64,000 nt of DNA from positions 3,436,501 to 3,500,500 of the forward strand of contig NZ_JAQGPL010000001.1 of assembly GCF_028826105.1 (NCBI RefSeq). Direction: 5' to 3'. The DNA is from Paenibacillus humicola (GTDB lineage Bacteria > Bacillota > Bacilli > Paenibacillales > Paenibacillaceae). Numbering within the stretch: the stretch's first letter is position 1; every line of letters starts with the position of its first letter. The notes under the pieces were generated by a model. That model worked only from the letters and a program-made list of their open reading frames with translations, had not been told where the DNA came from and did not search any database. Below are positions 45,413-52,595 of this stretch, piece after piece. The translations under genes were made by a program, and so were the position numbers.

Positions 45413-45454
45413 AAAAAACTGCCTCCGAAGCGAGATCCGCTTATGGATGGCAGT
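45413..45454 (-). terminator. Terminator after tRNA-Pro
   Basis: ACTGCC/GGCAGT stem with inner TCC/GGA and AGCG/CGCT pairs, then six T on the minus strand, 17 bases after the tRNA 3' end. Confidence 0.8.
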
Positions 45455-45471
45455 CTGGGCTGGTTATGTTA

Positions 45472-45548
45472 TGGTCGGGTGTACCGGATTTGAACTGGCG
45501 ACCTCTACCACCCCAAGGTAGCGCTCTACCAAGCTGAGCTAACACCCG
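45472..45548 (-). tRNA. tRNA-Pro (anticodon GGG), CCA encoded
   Basis: Cloverleaf on the minus strand: acceptor CGGGTGT/ACACCCG, D-arm GCTC-AGCTTGGTA-GAGC, anticodon stem CTACC/GGTAG with loop TTGGGGT (anticodon GGG), T-arm GCCAG-TTCAAAT-CCGGT, discriminator A and an encoded CCA. The T-stem contains one A-C mismatch (a T in place of the second C of CCGGT would restore pairing). It lies between the HU gene and mtrB. Confidence 0.93.
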
Positions 45549-45669
45549 ACAATCTTGGCCCGGCACCCCCCGGTCAAAACCGATGGGCAACCGCGAACCG
45601 CAAAAATCAGTCTACTGGAATTTGATGCGGATGTCAATAGAGACGTCGCAGGAATTCGGCCCGCAAATG

Positions 45670-45702
45670 AAAAACGTCCGGATGCGGCAGCGCATCCGGA
45701 CG
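45670..45702 (-). terminator. Intrinsic terminator after the HU gene
   Basis: Twelve-base perfect stem CGTCCGGATGCG/CGCATCCGGACG with a four-base loop, followed by TTTTTC on the minus strand. Confidence 0.92.
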
Positions 45703-45731
45703 CGGAACGGCGCGACAGGCGCCGCCTACTC

Positions 45732-46007
45732 TTAGTTGGAGCAAAGATCTTTAAGCGATTTGCCCGCTTTAAACGACGGGATCTTGCTCGCCGGAATATC
45801 GATTTCTTCACCCGTTTGCGGGTTGCGTCCTTTGCGAGCCTCGCGGTTTTTCACCTCGAAGTTGCCAAATCCGACCAGCTGAACCTTGTCTCCGCCCTGG
45901 AGCGCATCGGCAATCGCGTCGAATACGGCGTCAACCGCTTTCGATGCGTCTTTCTTGGACAGGTCGGTCAACTCGGCTACTTTTGCAATAAGTTCCGTTT
46001 TGTTCAA
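45732..46007 (-). CDS. hbs: DNA-binding protein HU (HBsu)
   Basis: Histone-like nucleoid protein of 91 residues. The start is the TTG at 46007 (read [10 protein letters not shown]), with GGAGG eight bases upstream; a GTG three codons earlier lies inside that ribosome site. Features: helical N-half [20 protein letters not shown], then [24 protein letters not shown] (DNA arm with the conserved Pro) and [14 protein letters not shown]. Its place between spoIVA and mtrB is the Bacillus order. Length and residues are complete. Confidence 0.96.
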   Translation of the reverse strand: MNKTELIAKVAELTDLSKKDASKAVDAVFDAIADALQGGDKVQLVGFGNFEVKNREARKGRNPQTGEEIDIPASKIPSFKAGKSLKDLCSN

Positions 46008-46165
46008 TTCATTCACCTCCCCTGCAGAAAACTCTTAAAAGACATTCATTATCATTCTGTTTAACCGAAACCGGAAAAAATATACATGCGCAGCCTCGCA
46101 GACCAGGCGGCTGAACGTCGGCAGCGCCTAGACTTTGCGGCCTGCCGCGCGGCGCGAACAGATTT

Positions 46166-46195
46166 ATAGTAATACAGAAGTCTATACAATTTCAA
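46166..46195 (-). promoter_or_regulatory. Candidate promoter of the HU gene
   Basis: TTGAAA (46190-46195), 18 bases, TACTAT (46166-46171) on the minus strand, about 160 bases ahead of the HU start. The 299-base gap 46008-46306 otherwise shows only the spoIVA terminator. An overlapping alternative -10 (TATAGA) is present, so this is tentative. Confidence 0.4.
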
Positions 46196-46251
46196 GAGGC
46201 AAGGCAAGTTTTCCCCCCTCAAGGCCGTAGACGGAACGCTTGAAGGCCAAG

Positions 46252-46290
46252 CAAAAGGAGGCGTGCGCAGTGCGCGCATGCCTCCTGTTT
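46252..46290 (-). terminator. Terminator after spoIVA
   Basis: AGGAGGCATGCGC/GCGCACGCCTCCT stem followed by TTTTGC on the minus strand, 17 bases after the spoIVA stop. Confidence 0.8.
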
Positions 46291-46306
46291 TTGGCCTATC
46301 GATCTG

Positions 46307-47785
46307 CTAGAGGATGATGGCGATCAGTCCGCCGGACCCTTCGTTAATAATGCGGCCGAGCGTTTCCTGCAGCTTGTAGCGGGCGTTGTCGGGCATCATG
46401 GCGATTTTCCCCTGGATGCCTTCGCGGACGATGGAATGGAGCGAGCGGCCGAACATATCGGAATCCCATACCTTGATCGGATCGTTCTCGAAATCCTGCA
46501 TCAGGTAGCGCACGAGCTCCTCGCTCTGCTTCTCCGTACCGATGATCGGCGCGAATTCGGACTCGACGTCGACCCGGATCATATGGATCGACGGCGCCGT
46601 CGCCTTCAGCCGGACCCCGAAGCGGGAGCCTTGACGGATCAGCTCGGGCTCATCCAGCTGCATCTCGGCCAGCGTCGGCGCGGCGATGCCGTAGCCGGTC
46701 GTTTTGACCATTTCGAGCGCCTCCTGGAACCGGTCATATTCCCGCTTCGCATGGGCGAATTCCTGCATGAGCTGGAGCAGGTGGTCTTTGCCGCGGATTT
46801 CGACGCCGACCACTTCCATCAGGATTTGGTCGTACAGTTCGTCCGGGGCGTAGAGATCGATCTCCGCGACGCCCTGCCCCATGTTCATGCCGCTGAGGCC
46901 GGCGCGGGCGATAAAATCGTATTCCATAAACTGGCTGACGACGCGGTCGACATCCCGCAGTCTGCGAATATCCTTCACCGTATCGCGGACGGAATTCTCG
47001 TAATTGCTGCGCAGCCAGTGGTTCTCGCTGAGGACCATGACCCAGCTCGGCAGGTTGACGTTCACCTCGTGAACCGGGAACTCGTAGAGCACCTCGCGGA
47101 GAACGCCGGTTACGTCTTCCTCGCCCATCGTCGCCACGCTCATCGTCATGACCGGAATATCGTATTTGGCCTGCAGCTCGCCGCGGAGCTGGAGCGCTTC
47201 CTCGCTGCGCGGACGCGTAGAGTTGACGATGAGGACGAACGGCTTGCCGACCTCTTTCAGCTCGTTAATGACGCGCTCCTCGGCTTCCACGTAAGAGCTG
47301 CGGGGAATTTCCGCGATTGTACCGTCCGTCGTGACGACGACGCCGAGCGTCGAATGCTCCTGGATCACTTTGCGCGTGCCGATCTCGGCCGCTTCCTGAA
47401 ACGGAATCGGTTCCTCGAACCAGGGCGTCGTAATCATGCGCGGGCCGTTCTCGTCTTCGTAGCCCTTCGCGCCGTCAACGGCGTAGCCGACGCAGTCAAC
47501 CAGCCGGACGTTCACTTCGAGCCCTTCGGTCACCCGGAGCTGCACCGCCTGGTTCGGAACGAATTTCGGTTCCGTTGTCATAATCGTTTTGCCTGCCGCG
47601 CTTTGGGGCAGCTCGTCAATCGCTCGTACCCGATCGGCCTCGCTGGTGATGTTCGGCAGCACAACCGTCTCCATGAACCGCTTGATGAAGGTTGATTTGC
47701 CCGTGCGGACCGCACCGACGACGCCGAGGTAAATATCCCCGCCGGTTCGTTCGGCTATGTCCTTGAAAATGTCTACTTTCTCCAC
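46307..47785 (-). CDS. spoIVA: Stage IV sporulation protein A (spore coat ATPase)
   Basis: Mother-cell ATPase that polymerises around the forespore as the base of the coat. The 492-residue length equals B. subtilis SpoIVA, and the sequence matches through the protein: KVDIFKDIAERTGGDIYLG, Walker A GAVRTGKS at 24-31, TTEPKFVPNQA, LVDCVGYAVDGAKGYEDENG, KEVGKPFVLIVNSTRP and the C-terminal NEGSGGLIAIIL needed for coat assembly. The start is GTG at 47785, with GGGAGGGG eight bases upstream; the frame is open further upstream but not conserved. Confidence 0.98.
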   Translation of the reverse strand: MEKVDIFKDIAERTGGDIYLGVVGAVRTGKSTFIKRFMETVVLPNITSEADRVRAIDELPQSAAGKTIMTTEPKFVPNQAVQLRVTEGLEVNVRLVDCVGYAVDGAKGYEDENGPRMITTPWFEEPIPFQEAAEIGTRKVIQEHSTLGVVVTTDGTIAEIPRSSYVEAEERVINELKEVGKPFVLIVNSTRPRSEEALQLRGELQAKYDIPVMTMSVATMGEEDVTGVLREVLYEFPVHEVNVNLPSWVMVLSENHWLRSNYENSVRDTVKDIRRLRDVDRVVSQFMEYDFIARAGLSGMNMGQGVAEIDLYAPDELYDQILMEVVGVEIRGKDHLLQLMQEFAHAKREYDRFQEALEMVKTTGYGIAAPTLAEMQLDEPELIRQGSRFGVRLKATAPSIHMIRVDVESEFAPIIGTEKQSEELVRYLMQDFENDPIKVWDSDMFGRSLHSIVREGIQGKIAMMPDNARYKLQETLGRIINEGSGGLIAIIL

Positions 47786-48118
47786 TGAATATCCCCTCCC
47801 AATCGAATTTCGCCAGCACATGGACGTACCGTTACTGCCGCGTTTCCTCCTGCCGAAGTAGTCGCCCGAGGTTCACCGCCATTCGCCGTATCCGAGTAAA
47901 CCAGCGACGCAACTCGTACATGAATTTGGACTAGTAATAGCTTATTGCGCATCCGCCCCGATTATGACGGTGCCGGCAATGAAATCTTTCGAATTTCCGG
48001 CTGCCGGCCCGGGCCTTCCAAGATTGAGATATATGAGAGAACGCGCACGCCTATTCCTTCGGATGCGAAAAAAACCTCCCCGGGCATCACGCCCGGAAGA
48101 GGTTTTAAAGGTCGGAGG
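47786..48118 (-). other. spoIVA upstream region, 333 bases
   Basis: No supported gene. It contains the terminator at 48068-48104, the presumed spoIVA promoter region (no clear sigma-E match found) and a 29-codon frame (47832-47921) without a ribosome site, which I do not call. Confidence 0.5.
48068..48104 (-). terminator. Intrinsic terminator after the YphF lipoprotein gene
   Basis: ACCTCTTCCGGGC/GCCCGGGGAGGT stem with a five-base loop and seven T on the minus strand, 15 bases after the stop. Confidence 0.9.
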
Positions 48119-48892
48119 TTACTTCAGCATCGCCTGCGGCTCACCGTTTACGAGACGATAAACGGCCGATTTGACCGGAACGAAGTCCGATCCGTTCACA
48201 AGCAGCGTCCGCAAATCCTGCCCGGGCTCCGGCTTCGCGGCGCCCTGCTTGTTCAGCTGCTGCATAATATCGCTGCCGTAATCGAGATACACGTTTCCCT
48301 GTGCATCCATCATCGTGAGGAGCGGCTGTCCGGTAAACATGCTGTTCATGACCGGCTCCTTCAGCGGCTTCAGCTTCGAATAATCGATATACGTGAAATC
48401 CGGATATGCCCGCTGGCCGGCCGGCAGCTTCCCGCCATGCGCGCCGACGTAGGCCTTGACCGCGGCCTGGACATCGTTAATCTGCTGATAGAATACGAGA
48501 TTCATCAGCTTCACGGTCGGATCTTTTTCTTCGTTAATAATCAGAAAATAGTAGCCGCCGCCGTTCTCGAAGGCGCTGGGCGGAATTTCCGATAAATAAT
48601 TCATCTCCTGAAGCTTTTCGAAATCGACCCGATATTTCTCGTAAACCGGCGTATCCTCCGTGCTGTTCAAAATCGGCAACAGGCCCGTATCCTTCTGATA
48701 TTGGTCGATTACCGCCTGCACGGTGAGAATCGCATCCTTCGGGGGCCGCTGGTTCTGTTCGAGCCTGTCCCGCGGATAAAGGCAGCCGGAGAGGAGCATA
48801 CAAACAGCAAGCATCAGCGCCGCCGCGGCAGTCCGTTTGAACGTAATCATCGTTGATTTTTTCACTCCCGGTTTCCGTTTACCATAAATCAT
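48119..48892 (-). CDS. yphF: YphF-like lipoprotein
   Basis: Lipoprotein of about 257 residues. The signal sequence ends in the lipobox LLSGC, after which CLYPRDRLEQNQRPPKD resembles the mature start of B. subtilis YphF, and the gene lies directly upstream of spoIVA as yphF does. The rest is a soluble extracytoplasmic domain of unknown function. The ATG at 48892 overlaps the ferredoxin gene by 14 bases; the signal peptide would equally fit starts at GTG 48865 or ATG 48850, and none has an ideal ribosome site. Confidence 0.78.
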   Translation of the reverse strand: MIYGKRKPGVKKSTMITFKRTAAAALMLAVCMLLSGCLYPRDRLEQNQRPPKDAILTVQAVIDQYQKDTGLLPILNSTEDTPVYEKYRVDFEKLQEMNYLSEIPPSAFENGGGYYFLIINEEKDPTVKLMNLVFYQQINDVQAAVKAYVGAHGGKLPAGQRAYPDFTYIDYSKLKPLKEPVMNSMFTGQPLLTMMDAQGNVYLDYGSDIMQQLNKQGAAKPEPGQDLRTLLVNGSDFVPVKSAVYRLVNGEPQAMLK

Positions 48893-49223
48893 CGTCTTCC
48901 GCCTGCCGCTCCAGCTGGCGCCGGACCGCCGCCTTCAGCGGGTCCTCCGGCACCTCGACAACCGCATTCCCGGCAATCCGGGCCTGGCAGGCAAGCCGTG
49001 TCCCCTGCTTGTCAAGCCCGGCCAGCTTGCGCCGTTCCTGCTCGCTCAGGGGCGAGAGTCCGCCGCGGGACGGCGCCGTTACCTTGCACATGAGGCAGGA
49101 CGCTTTGCCGTCGCAGCGGGTGCGGATCGGGACGCCGGCACGTCTGGCGGCATCCAGTACCGTTGTTCCGGGACGAACGGCGATGCGCTTGCCCGAAGGT
49201 AGAAACGTGATGTGCGGATTCAT
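48879..49223 (-). CDS. [2Fe-2S] ferredoxin, adrenodoxin-like spacing
   Basis: Small ferredoxin of 114 residues with ligands Cys37, Cys43, Cys46 (CDGKASCLMC, C-x5-C-x2-C) and Cys79 (LACQARI). The acidic C-terminal extension EDDDLW is unusual for a plain ferredoxin. AGAGGAAG precedes the ATG, which overlaps the nucleotidyltransferase-like gene by four bases, and the gene runs into yphF. The electron donor and acceptor are unknown. Confidence 0.85.
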   Translation of the reverse strand: MNPHITFLPSGKRIAVRPGTTVLDAARRAGVPIRTRCDGKASCLMCKVTAPSRGGLSPLSEQERRKLAGLDKQGTRLACQARIAGNAVVEVPEDPLKAAVRRQLERQAEDDDLW

Positions 49224-49819
49224 TCGGCTTCCTCTCTTTCAGGGTCCGACAGGTGCAGGCGGATGCGCCTGACCGACTCGGCCGACAGCGCATTGCGCGT
49301 TTCGATTTCCCGGAAAGCCGGCAGATGCTTCTCCGGCTCGGAGCGGATCGCCCTTGCGATCAGGCGGGTCCGGTCCGATCTCCCACGCAGCAAGTTAAAC
49401 CACATCTCGTGCGCGAGCGGCACGAGCCCCACCGGGTAACGGCCGGCATGTACGACGATCCGCAGCGGATGCAGCACGCTTCTGACCTCAACGGCGTACC
49501 GGTCGGCCCCCGACGCGACGACAAAGCCGCCGACCAGCTCCACGTTCACGCCTTCGATACGGTAATGGCTCAGCACGGAGCGGTAAATGGCGCTGACGCT
49601 TTCGACCGGCTCGTCGACGGCATAAATCCGCAGCGCTTCGTGCAGGAGCGCCGCATCGGGCTTATCGGCGTAAAGGTCCAGATCGCGCGGCGGCTTTTCC
49701 AGGGCAAGCCCCCGGAGCCGTAGACCGGCGCTGCCCCCGACTAGCCACGAGGCTCCGGAGCCGGAGACCCGTTCGGCGATAACCGCAAGCGCCCGCTCAA
49801 TCGGGTCGGTGTCGTTCAT
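49220..49819 (-). CDS. Nucleotidyltransferase-fold protein between two ferredoxins
   Basis: Protein of 199 residues with a minimal nucleotidyltransferase signature: WLVGGSAGLRLRG followed by the acidic pair RDLDLYAD (DxD), as in the CCA-enzyme/aminoglycoside-adenylyltransferase superfamily. The C-terminal half is helical with many Arg and Glu. ATG at 49819 is preferred (GGAGGT ten bases upstream). The third catalytic acid is not obvious, and the substrate is unknown. It is unclear whether it modifies a small molecule, a protein or RNA. It overlaps the downstream ferredoxin and lies 19 bases after the upstream one. Confidence 0.72.
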   Translation of the reverse strand: MNDTDPIERALAVIAERVSGSGASWLVGGSAGLRLRGLALEKPPRDLDLYADKPDAALLHEALRIYAVDEPVESVSAIYRSVLSHYRIEGVNVELVGGFVVASGADRYAVEVRSVLHPLRIVVHAGRYPVGLVPLAHEMWFNLLRGRSDRTRLIARAIRSEPEKHLPAFREIETRNALSAESVRRIRLHLSDPEREEAE

Positions 49820-49838
49820 GTCGTGTACCACCTCCGGC

Positions 49839-50135
49839 CTAAAAATACGGACGATTGACCGCTTTAATCGGTCCCGCCCCCTGCTTCACGACCGCCTGGC
49901 ACGCCAGCCTGTATCCCTGCTCCAGCTCCTCCGGCTCCAGCCGGTCCCATTCGGCGTCCGTCGCTTCTTCCAGTCCGCCGGCGCCTTCTTCGATCAAACA
50001 GCGGCACCGTGCGCAGGTGCCCCGCGTGCAGGCGAACCCCCAGTCGATGCCGTGCCCGACTGCCAAATCGAGCAGCGTCCGCCCCGGTTCCGGCTCGATA
50101 GTTTTCGTTTGCGTTCGTCCGGTCATTTCGATCAT
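49839..50135 (-). CDS. [2Fe-2S] ferredoxin, plant-type spacing
   Basis: Ferredoxin of 98 residues with Cys36, Cys41, Cys44 (CTRGTCARC, C-x4-C-x2-C) and Cys79 (LACQAVV), plus one extra Cys46. The acidic region EEATDAEWDRLEPEELEQGY between clusters is a typical interaction surface. AAGGGA lies ten bases before the ATG. It is the first of two different ferredoxin genes in this small cluster; partners are unknown. Confidence 0.85.
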   Translation of the reverse strand: MIEMTGRTQTKTIEPEPGRTLLDLAVGHGIDWGFACTRGTCARCRCLIEEGAGGLEEATDAEWDRLEPEELEQGYRLACQAVVKQGAGPIKAVNRPYF

Positions 50136-50171
50136 AATACAGCGTCCCTTTCCGTCTTGTGAATGTGCGCG

Positions 50172-50351
50172 TTATGTAATGGACAACAGCCCGAGCAGGC
50201 CTCCGATCAGAAGAAGCGCAAAGGCGACGAAGGAGGTTATGAAGCGCAGCAGCCCTTTGAGCTTCATACGAGCGAAGGTAATCAGCACGGCCGCTACGAC
50301 CATGAGTCCGATGCCGACAAACGACACCCACATTTTTGTCATTGGATCCAT
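50172..50351 (-). CDS. yphE: DUF2768 small membrane protein (YphE)
   Basis: Protein of 59 residues (MDPMTKMWVSFVGIG...) with two hydrophobic helices at about 8-26 and 38-57 and a short basic loop (ARMKLKGLLR). This shape and the place between gpsA/spoVIF and yphF/spoIVA match YphE-type DUF2768 proteins. GGTGGAG lies ten bases before the ATG, and the TAA is at 50172. Function unknown; the neighbourhood suggests a sporulation membrane role. Confidence 0.8.
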   Translation of the reverse strand: MDPMTKMWVSFVGIGLMVVAAVLITFARMKLKGLLRFITSFVAFALLLIGGLLGLLSIT

Positions 50352-50453
50352 ACGACGTTAACTCCACCTTATCCCAAGGAAATATTCGTTCTATTATACC
50401 ATTACCGGTATGGAGGCGGCTACTTTCCAGCTTGACCAAACGGTCCGTGACGT

Positions 50454-50498
50454 CAAAAAAAAGGACATCGGCGGGCGGGCGCCTGCCGACGATTGTCG
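50454..50498 (-). terminator. Intrinsic terminator after spoVIF
   Basis: GC-rich hairpin (TCGGC/GCCGA and GGCG/CGCC with outer GACA/TGTC) followed by eight T on the minus strand, 30 bases after the stop at 50529. Confidence 0.8.
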
Positions 50499-50528
50499 GG
50501 GCGGCCCTGCCATCGATGTCCCCCAGAA

Positions 50529-50810
50529 TTACTTCTTCAGCATCATCTTCATCAGCGCTTCCATGTTGCTCGTATTCATCCCGCTTTTCTTGACCGCTCC
50601 GACGATATCGTTAATCGTCTGCTCGGTTACCGGCACCTTTGCCATCGCCGATACCTGCTTGATCAGCTTGCGAAGCTCATCTTCGTTCTGCATCGTATGT
50701 TCGTTTACGCCGCTGGCCAGCTTTTTGACCGCATTTTCGGAAATCGGCTTCCCGGTTTTTTTGCTGACGGCGTTCAGGACATCTTTGGAAAGATTGTTTT
50801 TCCCGCTCAT
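50529..50810 (-). CDS. spoVIF: Stage VI sporulation protein F
   Basis: Small helical protein of 93 residues that resembles SpoVIF (B. subtilis YjcC), needed for proper coat and germination properties. The blocks SKDVLNAVSKKTGKPISENAV and VPVTEQTINDIVGAVKKSGMN carry the family pattern. The start MSGKNNLS has GGGAGGG five bases upstream; a longer frame begins inside the preceding sequence. In B. subtilis yjcC is elsewhere, so clustering beside gpsA and spoIVA is particular to this lineage. Confidence 0.85.
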   Translation of the reverse strand: MSGKNNLSKDVLNAVSKKTGKPISENAVKKLASGVNEHTMQNEDELRKLIKQVSAMAKVPVTEQTINDIVGAVKKSGMNTSNMEALMKMMLKK

Positions 50811-50857
50811 GCTTTCCCTCCCATAAGCATCGTAAGCGCCGGACAGCGCTCCTAGCA

Positions 50858-51913
50858 TCATATGAGGGGAGGACGGGATTGGTGTAGGCTCCAGGAACCG
50901 GCAACCTCTTCCATTTCATGCGTGCGGATGCGGCCCATCAAATCTTCGACCGCTTTACGGGGCGGCTTATGATCGAACAGGACGTGATACAGCTGTTCCG
51001 TAATCGGCATGTCGACCTCATGCCTGGCCGCAAGCTCGCGCGCCGCGCTTGTCGTGCGGACGCCCTCCACGACCATGCCCATCTTGGCGAGCACCTCGCC
51101 GAGCGGCATGCCGCCCGCCAGCATCGACCCGGCCCGCCAGTTGCGGCTATGTTTGCTTGTGCAGGTGACGACAAGATCGCCGACGCCGGCAAGTCCGGCG
51201 AAGGTGAGCGGATTCGCCCCCATCGCCACGCCGAGACGGCTGATCTCGGTCAGACCGCGCGTCAGCAGCGCCGCCTTCGCATTGTCCCCGAAGCCGAGTC
51301 CGTCCGACAGACCGGCCCCCAGGGCGATGATGTTTTTGATCGCCCCCGCCACCTCGACGCCGACCACGTCCGGATTCGTATACACGCGAAAATGCGGTGC
51401 GATGAACCAATCCTGCGCAAGCTCGGCCGATTCCTGGCAGACCGATGCGACGACGACCGTCGTCGGCTGGCGGCGGACGACTTCCTCGGCATGGCTTGGC
51501 CCCGAAAGCACGACGAGCCGCCGAGGATCCGTATTCAGCTCTTCCTCCAGCACCGACGACATTCGTTTCAGCGTATCGGCTTCGAAGCCTTTCGTGGCAT
51601 GAACGCAAAGCGTCTCGCTGCCGATGAAAGGCGCCGCCTGCCTCGCCACCTCCCGCATCGCCGCGGACGGGGCGACGAACACAACCAGCTCCGCTCCCGA
51701 GACGGCTTCTTCGATATCGCTTGTCGCGCGGATCGTATCGGGCAGCGCCGCATCCGGTATGAACCTGGCGTTCCGGTGTTCCCGATTGATTTCGCCGGCC
51801 TGGCCGGCGCTGCGGGCCCACAGCGTGACCTTGCAGTCGTTCATCGCAAGCACCGTCGCCAGCGCCGTGCCCCAGCTGCCGGCAACGAGTACGGCCGCCT
51901 TCCGTTTGTTCAT
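50858..51913 (-). CDS. gpsA: NAD(P)-dependent glycerol-3-phosphate dehydrogenase
   Basis: Makes sn-glycerol 3-phosphate for phospholipids. The 351-residue protein shows the family blocks SGPSHAEEVVRRQPTTVVVA, VGVEVAGAIKNIIALGAGLS (catalytic Lys), NAKAALLTRGL and FAGLAGVGDLVVTC. The N-terminal nucleotide loop reads VLVAGSWGTALA, with Val10 where the first Gly of GxGxWG is normally found (see findings). Start at MNKRKAAVLV, preceded by GGGGG. It follows plsY by one base, so the two lipid genes are co-expressed. Confidence 0.95.
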   Translation of the reverse strand: MNKRKAAVLVAGSWGTALATVLAMNDCKVTLWARSAGQAGEINREHRNARFIPDAALPDTIRATSDIEEAVSGAELVVFVAPSAAMREVARQAAPFIGSETLCVHATKGFEADTLKRMSSVLEEELNTDPRRLVVLSGPSHAEEVVRRQPTTVVVASVCQESAELAQDWFIAPHFRVYTNPDVVGVEVAGAIKNIIALGAGLSDGLGFGDNAKAALLTRGLTEISRLGVAMGANPLTFAGLAGVGDLVVTCTSKHSRNWRAGSMLAGGMPLGEVLAKMGMVVEGVRTTSAARELAARHEVDMPITEQLYHVLFDHKPPRKAVEDLMGRIRTHEMEEVAGSWSLHQSRPPLI

Positions 51914-51914
51914 G

Positions 51915-52517
51915 CTACCCCCTGCCTTTTTTTGCACCCAGCTTGTTTTCTGTGCCGTTCAGCAGCTTTACGATATTGGAACGATGCCGGATAAAGGCGA
52001 ATACGCAAATGACCAGACTCGCCCACAGCAGCGCCATCGGTTTATGCTGCAGCCAGATAAATATCGGCGTCAGCAGCGCGAATGCCAGCGAGCCGAGCGA
52101 AACGTAGCGCGTAATGGCGATAATCGAAATCGTCAGCACGCCGGCGATCAGCGCCGGCACGAATGCCAGCGTCGCCACCGCTCCGACCGTTGTCGCAATG
52201 CCTTTGCCGCCCCGGAAGCCGAAATATACCGGCCAGTTATGCCCGGCAATCGCGGCCAGACCGCATAACACGGGGCCCCAGTCTCCGGTTGTCAGCCAAT
52301 GGCCGATCCATACGGCGGCCACTCCCTTTCCGATATCGAGCAGAAAAACGAAGACCGCGGGCCCTTTGCCCAGAACCCGAAGCGTGTTGGTTGCGCCTGC
52401 GTTGCCGCTGCCGTAGCTGCGGATATCGATTCCTTTCACCCATTTGGCAATCAGGATGCTGAAGGATATCGAGCCTAACAAATAACTGAGCAATACCGCG
52501 ATGACTGTATACGCCAT
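51915..52517 (-). CDS. plsY: Acyl-phosphate:glycerol-3-phosphate acyltransferase PlsY
   Basis: Integral membrane acyltransferase of 200 residues with about five helices. The three PlsY motifs are visible: SYGSGNAGATNTLR, GHNWPVYFGFRGGKGIATTVG and the later SLGSLAFALLTP. It acylates the product of GpsA, encoded next. The start MAYTVIAV has GGGGGAG five bases upstream; an in-frame extension of 14 codons is not conserved. Confidence 0.95.
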   Translation of the reverse strand: MAYTVIAVLLSYLLGSISFSILIAKWVKGIDIRSYGSGNAGATNTLRVLGKGPAVFVFLLDIGKGVAAVWIGHWLTTGDWGPVLCGLAAIAGHNWPVYFGFRGGKGIATTVGAVATLAFVPALIAGVLTISIIAITRYVSLGSLAFALLTPIFIWLQHKPMALLWASLVICVFAFIRHRSNIVKLLNGTENKLGAKKGRG

Positions 52518-52595
52518 GTTTACTCCCCCACTGGCCGAACATTCGCCCGACCTGCCCATGATAAAACGTTTCCGGAAGCTCCGTGACCGTTCCCG

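Noticed and set aside
47832..47921. 29-codon minus-strand frame upstream of spoIVA (basic, amphipathic, MYELRRWFTRIRR...)
   Set aside because: Attractive because SpoVM, the SpoIVA partner, is a tiny amphipathic peptide, but the sequence is not like SpoVM and no ribosome site precedes the ATG.
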